This document shows positions 52,301-59,927 of a stretch of DNA of 64,000 nucleotides, one piece after another. The position numbers were made by a program, and so were the translations under genes. Numbering within the stretch: the stretch's first letter is position 1; every line of letters begins with the position of its first letter. Under the pieces are notes generated by a model. The model did not search any database and had not been told where the DNA came from. It saw nothing but the letters and a program-made list of their open reading frames with translations. Origin of the DNA: Alistipes sp. Marseille-P5061 (GTDB lineage: Bacteria > Bacteroidota > Bacteroidia > Bacteroidales > Rikenellaceae); contig NZ_LT985748.1 of NCBI RefSeq assembly GCF_900290115.1, positions 87,115 to 151,114 of the forward strand, in the 5' to 3' direction.

Positions 52301-52960
52301 TTATTCGAGTATTTGATGGATGTTCGTGATGTCCCGGAAGTCGGTGACGATGCGGTAGAGACCCTCGGCCTTCTCGAGCTGCTCGCGGGGCAGGGTGGTG
52401 GCCAGCGCCACGATGCGGCCGATGCCGGCGCGGCGGGCCGCCTCGATGCCGGCCGGGGCATCCTCGAAGACCAGACACGCGGCGGGGTCGAGTCCGAGTG
52501 CGGCGGCGGCCGTTTGGTAGATTTCGGGGTCGGGCTTGCAGCGGGTCACCATGTCGCCGCAGATGCGCGCCTCGAAGAAGTCGCCGATGCGGCATGCGTC
52601 GAGGACGAAGTCGACGTTGGCGCGGCAGCCCGACGACCCCACGGCGCAGCGGATGCCCGCCGCGCGCAGCTGGCCGAGCGTCTCGACCAGACCCGGCGTG
52701 GGTTGGATTTCGGGAGCGTAGATTTCGCGGTAGATGGCCTCCTTCTCGTCGGCCAGCGCCGCGAGGCCCCGCGTGCGAATCAGCTCCTCGGGCAGAATGA
52801 GCCGCATGATGTCGTCGTTGCCCATGCCGTAGGCGTTGCCGAGCTTCGATTGCCAGTCGCGGACCCCGTAGCGGTCGCAGAAGATTTCGAAGGCCCGGAT
52901 GTGGACCGGCGTGTTGTTGACCAGCACGCCGTCCATGTCGAAAATGGCTCCCTGTATCAT
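52301..52960 (-). CDS. HAD-superfamily phosphatase (beta-phosphoglucomutase-like)
   Basis: The 219-aa protein carries the four HAD motifs: AIFDMDGVLVNN with nucleophile Asp8 and Asp10, CAVGSSGCR (motif II), Lys in CKPDPEIY (motif III), and LVFEDAPAGIEAARRAG (motif IV). The cap inserted after motif I is helical, as in beta-phosphoglucomutase and related phosphatases. The exact sugar-phosphate substrate is not predictable. It has its own promoter and is followed 2 nt later by the DUF486 gene. Confidence 0.92.
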   Translation of the reverse strand: MIQGAIFDMDGVLVNNTPVHIRAFEIFCDRYGVRDWQSKLGNAYGMGNDDIMRLILPEELIRTRGLAALADEKEAIYREIYAPEIQPTPGLVETLGQLRAAGIRCAVGSSGCRANVDFVLDACRIGDFFEARICGDMVTRCKPDPEIYQTAAAALGLDPAACLVFEDAPAGIEAARRAGIGRIVALATTLPREQLEKAEGLYRIVTDFRDITNIHQILE

Positions 52961-52979
52961 CGTCTTCGGAAATTTTCCG

Positions 52980-52987
52980 CAAAGGTA
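52980..52987 (-). promoter_or_regulatory. -7 box of the HAD phosphatase operon
   Basis: Minus-strand TACCTTTG, 19 nt before ATG 52960. Confidence 0.65.
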
Positions 52988-53020
52988 GTCAATTCCCCGG
53001 GACGGCGGATGGGCGGCGGG

Positions 53021-55531
53021 TCAGAATTTGAGGTTGAGACTCAGGTTGACGGCGAAGTTCTGGATGTTCTGCCCCTCGACGGGCGAGCGGTGGGTGAGCC
53101 GCCAGATGCAGTCGATGCGCAGCAGGCGGAAGATGTTCTCGATGCCGAAGCCCGCCTCGATATAGGGCTCGGTGACCGACGACATGCCGCGCGGGAAGAG
53201 CAGCACGGCCTGCGTGGCGGGCAGACTGCCGTTGTTCTCGTCGCGGAGCGAGCCCCAGACCCCCTTGCAGACCAGCACCTCGCGCCACTTGAGCCGCTTG
53301 AGCAGCGGAATGCGCCCCAGCAGGTAGCCGTTGAAGTGGTGCTCGTAGAAGAACGCGAGCCACGTGTCCGACGCGAACTCGTAGTAGTTCATGCACGAGA
53401 AGGCGTAGGCGTCGTAGAAGTAGGTGCCGTTGCCCTCGTGCAGCTTGAGCAGCGGATAGGGAACCTTGCCGAAGATGCGGCCCCCCTCGACCGTGATGCG
53501 CGAGTAGCCGATGGGCGGCAGGTCGAGCTTGTAGTGAAGACGCCCCTCGAGACGGTAGAAATTGTAGTCGTTGTGCATGAGCCCCTTCACTCCGGCTGTG
53601 AAGCCGACCGCGAGAATCGGGTAGCGCGAGCCCAGATACTGCTTGTCAAAGGCCGTGCGGTAGATTTTCTCGTGGTACGAGAAGCGCATGCCCACATGGA
53701 ACGCCGTGCTCGAAATCGAGCCGACGGCGCTGCCGTCGGGGCGCAGCAGCGGCACGTAGCGGTTGCCGTAGACCCGCTGGAGGCGGGCGCCGAGCGTGTT
53801 GCTCAGTCCGTGTATCCATTCGTGCTCGTAGAGCGCCTCGGCGCGGTTGACCATCGAGAGGCGCTTGTCCCCGCGTGAGAAAATCGAGCTGAGCAGGTTG
53901 TTGTCCGCCAGCGCGTTCTGTCCGGCACCCAGCTGCCGCACGTCGTGCGAGGCCGTGAGCGAGAGCTTGCGCGTAAGCCGCCGGTTGAAGGAGAGCTCCA
54001 CGCCTCCGCCCCCCTTGACATCCTCGTCGCGGGTACCGTAGGCGACGTAGGCCGAGAGGCGGATGCGGCGGCTCACCTCCGTCGTCGTGCGGCCGCCCAG
54101 CTGCATGCGGAACCCTTCGAGGCGGTTGAAGCTCACCATCTTGTAGTAGGGGCCGATGCCGATGTACTTCGTGTTGTAGTAGCCGCCGATGATGGTGTTG
54201 AGAATCGTGTAGATGTTGCGGTAGAGCGGCGCCTTCTGAATCGAGTCGACCATGGCGTAGATGCCCCGCTCCTGGTCGCTCAGCCGGTAGGGGCGCGCCT
54301 CCTCCCAGAAGCGCTCGTCGCGCGAGCCGGCCTCGTCGTCAGCGATGACCACGTCGTTGTCCATGCTCAGCACCTCCCGGGGGATGGGCGCACCGATGCG
54401 GATGTCGGAGTAGGCCACCTCGCGCGTGCCGATGAAGGAGACGAGCTTCGAGGAGTCGGCCTGCGTGACCGAGAACTCGGCCGAGACCTTGTCCCGCTTG
54501 CGGAACCAGACCCCCTCGTCGAGCAGCTGGTTCTCGTTTTCGAGCAGCAGGTGGTTTATCCAGTTGACGTTGACCCCCTTGGGCATGCGGGCCGAGGCCG
54601 ATTGCAGCGCATAGGTGGCCGAGTCGATGTTCACCTCGCCGTCGAGCACGGCCGTCGAGAGGCGCTTGGGGTGGAAGCGGATTTTGTAGGTCTTGCGGCC
54701 GTCGACCTCGAGGCTGTCAACCAGGAAGTAGTTGTAGAACGACTCGCCCATCGAGGAGAGGGGGCTGGCGAAGCGGACGTTGAACAGCGCGATGAAGTTG
54801 TCGTAGAAGTTGATGTCGCCCTGCAGTTGGCCGGTGAACTGGGCGACGGTGAAGCTGTCCTCGACGCCCGAGACGCGGCTGCCCCGAATCACCTCGCGGC
54901 TGAGTGCGGGCTGGCGGCTGTGGTAGTAGTCGGCCACCGCCTCCGATATCATGGCCGGCAGGTAGGGCTGCCCGGTGAGGGCCGAGGTGTCGATGTGGTC
55001 GAAGATGAAGCCGAAGTTCTTCTGCATGCGCCGGTTCCGGAAGTGCGGCTTGATGTTGGTCAGGTCGAGCTCCATTTTGGTGTAGGTGGCGCAGCTGTAA
55101 CGCTCATACTCAGCGGGATTGTTGCGTGAGCGGTTGCGAATGACCCCCTTGAGAATCGGCAGCGCCGGGTTCTCGCCCGGGGTGATGACCACGTTGTCGA
55201 TGCCGAACTGCGCCGCCTCGAGCGCGAAGTCGACCTGGTTGTACTGCCTCGGGGTGACGGGCTGCGTGCGGCTGACGTAGCCCACCATCGAGGCCTCGAC
55301 GCGGCTCACCGTGTCGCGCGTCTCGAGCGAGTAGATGCCCTGCTTGTCGGTGGTGATGCCCACGGTGGTGCCCGGAAAGACAACGCTGACGAACTGCAGC
55401 GGTTCCCCCGTAGCGGCGTCGGTCACCTGGCCGCGAACCCGGGTGCTCTGGGCGTGGAGTTCGCGGCAGCCGAGCAGACCGGCCATCAGGACGATGAGTC
55501 CGATGAGGTATGAGGTTCGGCATCTCAGCAT
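53021..55531 (-). CDS. DUF5686 / carboxypeptidase-like regulatory domain outer-membrane protein
   Basis: The 836-aa protein is started at ATG 55531 (MLRCRTSYLIGLIVLMAGLLG), because the -7 box at 55539-55546 lies inside the longer frame. After the signal comes a carboxypeptidase-regulatory-like beta domain (VRGQVTDAATGEPLQFVSVVFPGTTVG...YSLETRD), about 30-110. The DUF5686 region follows, with a C-terminal half rich in amphipathic beta strands, ending NFAVNLSLNLKF, which suits an outer-membrane barrel. The family is widespread in Bacteroidota and of unknown function. The promoter position implies a leader of only a few bases. Confidence 0.85.
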   Translation of the reverse strand: MLRCRTSYLIGLIVLMAGLLGCRELHAQSTRVRGQVTDAATGEPLQFVSVVFPGTTVGITTDKQGIYSLETRDTVSRVEASMVGYVSRTQPVTPRQYNQVDFALEAAQFGIDNVVITPGENPALPILKGVIRNRSRNNPAEYERYSCATYTKMELDLTNIKPHFRNRRMQKNFGFIFDHIDTSALTGQPYLPAMISEAVADYYHSRQPALSREVIRGSRVSGVEDSFTVAQFTGQLQGDINFYDNFIALFNVRFASPLSSMGESFYNYFLVDSLEVDGRKTYKIRFHPKRLSTAVLDGEVNIDSATYALQSASARMPKGVNVNWINHLLLENENQLLDEGVWFRKRDKVSAEFSVTQADSSKLVSFIGTREVAYSDIRIGAPIPREVLSMDNDVVIADDEAGSRDERFWEEARPYRLSDQERGIYAMVDSIQKAPLYRNIYTILNTIIGGYYNTKYIGIGPYYKMVSFNRLEGFRMQLGGRTTTEVSRRIRLSAYVAYGTRDEDVKGGGGVELSFNRRLTRKLSLTASHDVRQLGAGQNALADNNLLSSIFSRGDKRLSMVNRAEALYEHEWIHGLSNTLGARLQRVYGNRYVPLLRPDGSAVGSISSTAFHVGMRFSYHEKIYRTAFDKQYLGSRYPILAVGFTAGVKGLMHNDYNFYRLEGRLHYKLDLPPIGYSRITVEGGRIFGKVPYPLLKLHEGNGTYFYDAYAFSCMNYYEFASDTWLAFFYEHHFNGYLLGRIPLLKRLKWREVLVCKGVWGSLRDENNGSLPATQAVLLFPRGMSSVTEPYIEAGFGIENIFRLLRIDCIWRLTHRSPVEGQNIQNFAVNLSLNLKF

Positions 55532-55538
55532 ATAAATA

Positions 55539-55571
55539 CAAAGATACAAAAAGGAACGAAACGACAAAAAA
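55539..55571 (-). promoter_or_regulatory. promoter of the DUF5686 gene
   Basis: Minus-strand TTTTTTG ending at 55565 and TATCTTTG at 55546-55539, 18 nt apart. The -7 box ends 7 nt before ATG 55531, so the mRNA should have almost no leader. Confidence 0.7.
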
Positions 55572-55576
55572 TAAAC

Positions 55577-55584
55577 TACCTTTG
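55577..55584 (+). promoter_or_regulatory. -7 box of ybaK
   Basis: TACCTTTG, 54 nt before ATG 55639, divergent from the DUF5686 promoter. Confidence 0.6.
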
Positions 55585-55638
55585 CGGCGAATTTCGTAGA
55601 TTAACGGAACAACGACTGTTTTATACTGTTTTTGAGAG

Positions 55639-56130
55639 ATGGGACACTCCAAGGTTGAAAAGACCAATGCCGCCCGGCTGCTCGACCGGGCCAAAATCGC
55701 CTACGAACTGGTTCCCTACGCGGTGGACGAGGAGCATCTGGCCGCCACGCACGTGGCCGAACAGCTGGGCGAGGATATCGCCTGCGTCTTCAAGACGCTG
55801 GTGCTGAAGGGCGACCGCACGGGATACTTCGTGTGCGTCGTGCCGGGCGACCACGAGGTCGACCTCAAGGCTGCGGCCCGCGTCTCGGGCAACAAGAAGG
55901 TTGACCTGATTCCGGTCAAGGAGCTGCTTCCCGTGACGGGATACATCCGGGGCGGCTGCTCGCCCGTGGGGATGAAGAAGGCCTTCCCGACCTACATCCA
56001 CTCCACGGTCCTCGACCACCCCTTCATCTACATCAGCGCCGGCGTGCGGGGGCTCCAGCTCAAGGTCGCCCCGGCGGAGCTCATCGCCTACGTCCGTGCG
56101 ACCGTGGCCGAACTGAGCCATCCGGCATAG
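55639..56130 (+). CDS. ybaK: Cys-tRNA(Pro)/Cys-tRNA(Cys) deacylase YbaK
   Basis: The 163-aa protein matches YbaK/EbsC throughout: KTNAARLLDRAKIAYELVPY, HLAATHVAEQLGEDIACVFKTLVLKGD, FVCVVPGDHEVDLKAAARVSGNKKVDLI, and YIRGGCSPVGMKK with the conserved Gly-Gly-x-Ser-Pro loop. The Lys in FKTL is the expected key residue of the INS superfamily. It hydrolyses mischarged Cys-tRNA(Pro) in the cytoplasm. It has its own promoter and terminator. Confidence 0.95.
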   Translation: MGHSKVEKTNAARLLDRAKIAYELVPYAVDEEHLAATHVAEQLGEDIACVFKTLVLKGDRTGYFVCVVPGDHEVDLKAAARVSGNKKVDLIPVKELLPVTGYIRGGCSPVGMKKAFPTYIHSTVLDHPFIYISAGVRGLQLKVAPAELIAYVRATVAELSHPA

Positions 56131-56216
56131 CGCACCTCACGCGGTGCTTGAGTTCGCGGAAGACTCAAGCTTTGCATGAGCACACTGGCTGCAATCCGCT
56201 TGCAGCAAACGAGAAA

Positions 56217-56264
56217 GAGCATCCTCTTCCTTCCTGTGCGGGAGTGCGGAGGATGCGTCTTTTT
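56217..56264 (+). terminator. terminator after ybaK
   Basis: GAGCATCCTC and GAGGATGCGTC form a stem around a GC-rich loop, followed by five T. Confidence 0.75.
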
Positions 56265-56389
56265 ACGGGTCATCCGCTCCGAAGAGCGCCGTCCCGGGCG
56301 GCGTTATGGCTGCATGCGCTCCGCGCGGAATCGGTAAATGGGGTATGTAAATCCGGAATCGGGTTAGGCGCTCTTTGTGCGCGGCGGTG

Positions 56390-56397
56390 TATCTTTG
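56390..56397 (+). promoter_or_regulatory. -7 box of the acetyltransferase gene
   Basis: TATCTTTG, 11 nt before ATG 56409; a very short leader. Confidence 0.6.
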
Positions 56398-56408
56398 TAT
56401 CGTAAAAA

Positions 56409-57002
56409 ATGAATGCAACGATGAAAACGGATTACGAAGAGCTCCGCATCGACTGTGCCCATCAGAGCGCCGAGGAGCTGGCGCTGGCACGCGAGCAGGC
56501 GCAGCTGCTCTTTCGGTTCAACCAGACGATGCCGATGACCGAAGAGTACGACCAACTCATGCACCGACTCTTTCCCCGCATGGGCGAGGGGAGCGTCGTG
56601 CGTACGCCGCTGACGGTGGTGCGGCCCCACTGCGTGACGATTGGCCGCCGGGTGACGGTCATGAACGGTGCGCTGATGATGGCCGCCGGCGGCATCACCA
56701 TCGACGACGACGTGCAGATTGCCGCCAACGCGCAGCTGGTCTCGAACAACCATGACCTGGTCGACCGGATGGTCATCACCTGCCGTCCGGTCCACATCTG
56801 CCGCCGCGTCTGGATTGGCGCCGGGGCGACGATTCTGCCCGGCGTGACCGTCGGTGAGAACAGCGTGGTGGGGGCCGGAAGCGTCGTGACGCACGACGTC
56901 GAGCCCAATACGATTGTGGCAGGCAACCCCGCCCGGCTTATCCGCCGCCTGAGCGACGAGGAGATTGCCGGCGCCGCAGCCCTTGCCGGGCGCACCGAGT
57001 AA
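56409..57002 (+). CDS. maltose/galactoside O-acetyltransferase-like hexapeptide-repeat enzyme
   Basis: The 197-aa protein has the Maa/LacA layout: an N-terminal helical cap (ALAREQAQLLFRFNQTMPMTEEYDQLMHRLF), then left-handed beta-helix repeats (VTIGRRVTVMNGALMMAAGGITIDDDVQIAANA) with the catalytic His in QLVSNNHDLVDR, and VWIGAGATILPGVTVGENSVVGAGSVV. It should use acetyl-CoA to acetylate a sugar in the cytoplasm. ATG 56409 could be replaced by ATG 56421 (MKTDYEE). No pathway context is apparent. Confidence 0.9.
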   Translation: MNATMKTDYEELRIDCAHQSAEELALAREQAQLLFRFNQTMPMTEEYDQLMHRLFPRMGEGSVVRTPLTVVRPHCVTIGRRVTVMNGALMMAAGGITIDDDVQIAANAQLVSNNHDLVDRMVITCRPVHICRRVWIGAGATILPGVTVGENSVVGAGSVVTHDVEPNTIVAGNPARLIRRLSDEEIAGAAALAGRTE

Positions 57003-57091
57003 ATGATGCCGGCTGCGCACGGTGCCGCTGTCTCTGACGGGTGCCGGTGTCGGCCGGAAATACCTCCGTCTATAACCAAACCGATTATATC

Positions 57092-57667
57092 ATGAAAGCC
57101 AAAACCCTCTCCACGCTTGCCATGCTCCTCTTCGCGGGAGCGCAGGCTTCGGGGCAGAGCGCCCCGGCACACGGCGGCGCCTCGCCGCGTACGCTCGTCG
57201 TCTACTTCTCGGCGACGGGAACAACGGCCGCTGCGGCCCGCAACATCGCGGCCGCCACGGGCGGCACCCTCTGCGAGATTGTGCCCGAGAAGCCCTACAC
57301 GTCGGCCGACCTGAACTGGCGCGATGACCGTTCGCGCAGCTTCCGGGAGATGAACGACGCCGAGGCGCGCCCCGCGATTCGTCCCGCAGGGGTGCGTGTC
57401 GAGGAGTACGACGTCGTCTTTCTGGGCTATCCCGTCTGGTGGAACCTCGCGCCGCGGGTCGTCAACAGCTTCATCGAGCAGCACGACCTGAGCGGCAAGC
57501 GCATCATCCCCTTCGCTACCTCGGGAAGCAGCAGCATCGCGGGCAGTGTCGCCGCCCTGCGGCGCAGCTATCCCGAGCTGGAGTGGTCGGCCGGGCGGCT
57601 GCTCAACGGCATGAGCCGCGAAGCCGTCGCCGACTGGGCACGCAGCGCCGCGGCCGGACGCAACTGA
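57092..57667 (+). CDS. flavodoxin with Sec signal peptide
   Basis: The 191-aa protein starts at ATG 57092 (MKAKTLSTLAMLLFAGAQASG, signal peptide). The flavodoxin fold has the phosphate loop VVYFSATGTTAAAARNIA, the loop FLGYPVWWNLAPRVVNSF with a flavin-stacking Trp, and FATSGSSSIAGSVAAL. The pattern matches the exported flavodoxin at 9812-10471, but here the signal has no lipobox, so the product should be soluble in the periplasm. It lies alone downstream of the acetyltransferase gene. An exported flavodoxin needs an external electron donor, which is not encoded nearby. Confidence 0.88.
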   Translation: MKAKTLSTLAMLLFAGAQASGQSAPAHGGASPRTLVVYFSATGTTAAAARNIAAATGGTLCEIVPEKPYTSADLNWRDDRSRSFREMNDAEARPAIRPAGVRVEEYDVVFLGYPVWWNLAPRVVNSFIEQHDLSGKRIIPFATSGSSSIAGSVAALRRSYPELEWSAGRLLNGMSREAVADWARSAAAGRN

Positions 57668-57800
57668 CCCGCACTGCGCGGCGCAACGGACGTCCCGTGC
57701 CGTGCTGCCGTTCTGCTTCCGCCCCGCGACGCGCACTGTTGTGCCGCTGACACGCGGCATGCAGCCATGCAGCGGGCGTGGCCGAAGGCGCCCCTCCCCG

Positions 57801-59063
57801 TCACTTTGTCGCCTTGACCACGAGCAGTTCCCTCCAGTCGGTCGTATAGCGGGGCGAGAGGTGCTCGCGGTTCATGCGGAAGGGCTCGGTGCCCTGTGCC
57901 GCAACGACGAGCCTTCCCTTGCCGCAGCTCTTGTTGACCGCATCGAGGACCTTCATCAGCCGTGCGTGTTTCTCGTGCTCGGCCGGTGTGAAGAGAGAAC
58001 CCTGAAGTTCGGAAGCCGGCGTAATCTGCGCGAGCAGCACGCCGGCCTTTTTGTATCCGTACCCCGGCTGGAAAATCTGCCGCAGGGCGATGCGGGCCTG
58101 CCGCACCAGCTCGAGCGAGCTGTCGGTCGGGTCGGGGATGAGCGACAGCCCCGTCACGCAGCGCTGGGGCTGCTCCTCGCGGTGGCGGTTGGTGAGCAGG
58201 TAGCACTGCACCTCGCGGCAGACCGAGTGCTCGGCGCGCAACTTCTCGGCGCACATCGAGGCGAACTCGGCCACGATGCGCTCCAGCTCTTCGAGCGTGT
58301 GGATTTCGCGGGGAAAGCTGCGCGAGACGGTAATCTGCTGCTTGCGCTGGGGCATCTGCTCGAAGGAGATGCACTCGACTCCCCGCAGCTCATTCCAGGT
58401 GCGCAGCCCCGTGATGCCCATGCGTGCGCGGACCCACTCCTGCGGCAGCTCGACGAACTGACGGGCCGTGACGAGCCCCATGCGGTCGAACATCCGCCCG
58501 TAGCGGCGCCCGATGCCCCAGACATCCCGCAGCGGGAAGCAGCCCAGCACCTTGTCGATATCCTCCGCGCGGTGCATGTAGCAACATCCCTCGAGCCGCG
58601 GGTACTGCTTGGCCAGCTTCGAGGCGATTTTGGCCAGCGTCTTGGTCGGGGCGATGCCGATGCTGACCGGGATGCCCGTGTTGCGGCGGATGGTGCGCCC
58701 GATGCTGCGGCCCAGCTCGTCGAAGGGGCCGTCGACGCCCCGCAGGTCGAAGAAGGCCTCGTCAATCGAGTAGACCTCGATGCCGGGAACCAGCGCGCGC
58801 AGCGTCGCCATCACCCGCCGCGACATGTCGCCGTAGAGGGCGAAGTTGGCCGAGAAGACTGCCACCTGCCCCCGCTCGATGAGCGGCCGCACCTGGTAGA
58901 AGGGCTGCCCCATGCCGATGCCGAGGGCTTTGGCCTCGTTCGAGCGGGCGATGATGCAGCCGTCGTTGTTCGAGAGCACCACGACGGGGCGTCCCACGAG
59001 GTCGGGCCGGAAGACCCGCTCGCAGGAGGCATAGAAGTTGTTGCAGTCGCAGAGTCCGTACAT
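57801..59063 (-). CDS. umuC: Y-family DNA polymerase V subunit UmuC
   Basis: The 420-aa protein begins at ATG 59063 (MYGLCDCNNFYASCERVF) with the first catalytic Asp of Y-family polymerases. SIDEAFFDL gives the second acidic pair, and GIPVSIGIAPTKTLAKIASKLAK and GCFPLRDVWGIGRRYGRMF follow. The little-finger domain and the UmuC-specific C-terminal region (TPAEHEKHARLMKVLDAVNKSCG) are present. It performs error-prone bypass of DNA lesions together with UmuD'. The gene follows umuD by 8 nt, forming umuDC. Confidence 0.96.
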   Translation of the reverse strand: MYGLCDCNNFYASCERVFRPDLVGRPVVVLSNNDGCIIARSNEAKALGIGMGQPFYQVRPLIERGQVAVFSANFALYGDMSRRVMATLRALVPGIEVYSIDEAFFDLRGVDGPFDELGRSIGRTIRRNTGIPVSIGIAPTKTLAKIASKLAKQYPRLEGCCYMHRAEDIDKVLGCFPLRDVWGIGRRYGRMFDRMGLVTARQFVELPQEWVRARMGITGLRTWNELRGVECISFEQMPQRKQQITVSRSFPREIHTLEELERIVAEFASMCAEKLRAEHSVCREVQCYLLTNRHREEQPQRCVTGLSLIPDPTDSSLELVRQARIALRQIFQPGYGYKKAGVLLAQITPASELQGSLFTPAEHEKHARLMKVLDAVNKSCGKGRLVVAAQGTEPFRMNREHLSPRYTTDWRELLVVKATK

Positions 59064-59071
59064 TGCAGCGG

Positions 59072-59515
59072 TTATTTGAAGCTCTTGATGACGTGGCGGA
59101 CAACGCCCCAGATGAGGAATTCGTTGCCGGCGTCGACCCGGAGCGGGCGGTATTTCGGGTTCGAAGGCATGAGCCATGCGCACCCCTTTTCGAGCCGCAC
59201 GCGCTTGACTGTGAATTCACCGTCGACGTAGCAGACGGCAATGCAGCCGTCGTAGGGGTCGACCGCCCGGTCGACGATGAGCAGGTCGCCGTCGCCGATG
59301 CCGTCGCCGGCCATGCTGTCGCCCGCCACGCGCACGAAGAAGGTCGACGCGGGGTTGTGGACCAGCTCGCGGTTCAGGTCGAGCGGAGTGTCGAGGAAGT
59401 CGTCGGCCGGCGAGGGAAAGCCCGCCCGAACGGTGCTGCCCGCCACGGGAAGCTCCTGCCGCGTGGTGAGGTCGGGAGCGTGGAAGGTCAAGGTCTTGTC
59501 TCTCTTTTCGTTCAT
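59072..59515 (-). CDS. umuD: UmuD-like S24 autoprotease subunit of Pol V
   Basis: The 147-aa protein has the UmuD plan: cleavage-site region VRAGFPSPADDFLD with Ala-Gly, catalytic Ser in FFVRVAGDSMAGDGIGDGDLL, and catalytic Lys in FTVKRVRLEKG. It lacks an HTH, so it is UmuD rather than LexA. After self-cleavage it would activate UmuC for translesion synthesis. It is the first gene of the pair. I do not recognise a -7 box or an SOS box in the pyrimidine-rich sequence upstream. Confidence 0.94.
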   Translation of the reverse strand: MNEKRDKTLTFHAPDLTTRQELPVAGSTVRAGFPSPADDFLDTPLDLNRELVHNPASTFFVRVAGDSMAGDGIGDGDLLIVDRAVDPYDGCIAVCYVDGEFTVKRVRLEKGCAWLMPSNPKYRPLRVDAGNEFLIWGVVRHVIKSFK

Positions 59516-59927
59516 CTCTTATTCTGCATCACGTTTGTCTTTTTTATCTTTTCTCTTTCTGCGGCTCTCCTTCGGTTTTTTGCGCTTTGCCGTGTTCTCT
59601 CGCCTCTTTTCCGCGCTTTTGCCGACTCAGCCTCCTCCTTTGCCCCTTTCGGCCGCCTCCTCAGCACCTTTTCCGATGCTCTTTCGGCGCCTCGTGGCTC
59701 TATCCGCTTTTTCTTGCCTTTTCTATCTCTTTGCCTCTTTGCGGGTCGGGCAAAAGCCGCGCCGCAACGACGCCGGGGCGTGGGCCCGGACTGACGCCGC
59801 TTGGACTGGGTTGTGCCGCCGCCCGGACCGGGATTGCGTTTCCGCCCGGGATTGGGCTGCTCCCTCCGCCTGGGTCCGTGGTGCCGCCGCTCTGGTCCGG
59901 ACGCCCGGCCGGGGGTGGGGTAGCGGC
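59516..59927. other. pyrimidine-rich low-complexity spacer upstream of umuDC
   Basis: From 59520 to 59760 the plus strand is dominated by C/T blocks (TTTT, CTCTTT, TCCTTC) and the minus strand by Lys/Arg/Glu-type codons. From 59760 to 59927 it becomes very GC-rich. No domain, start context or repeat unit is evident, and a coding function looks unlikely. Confidence 0.55.
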
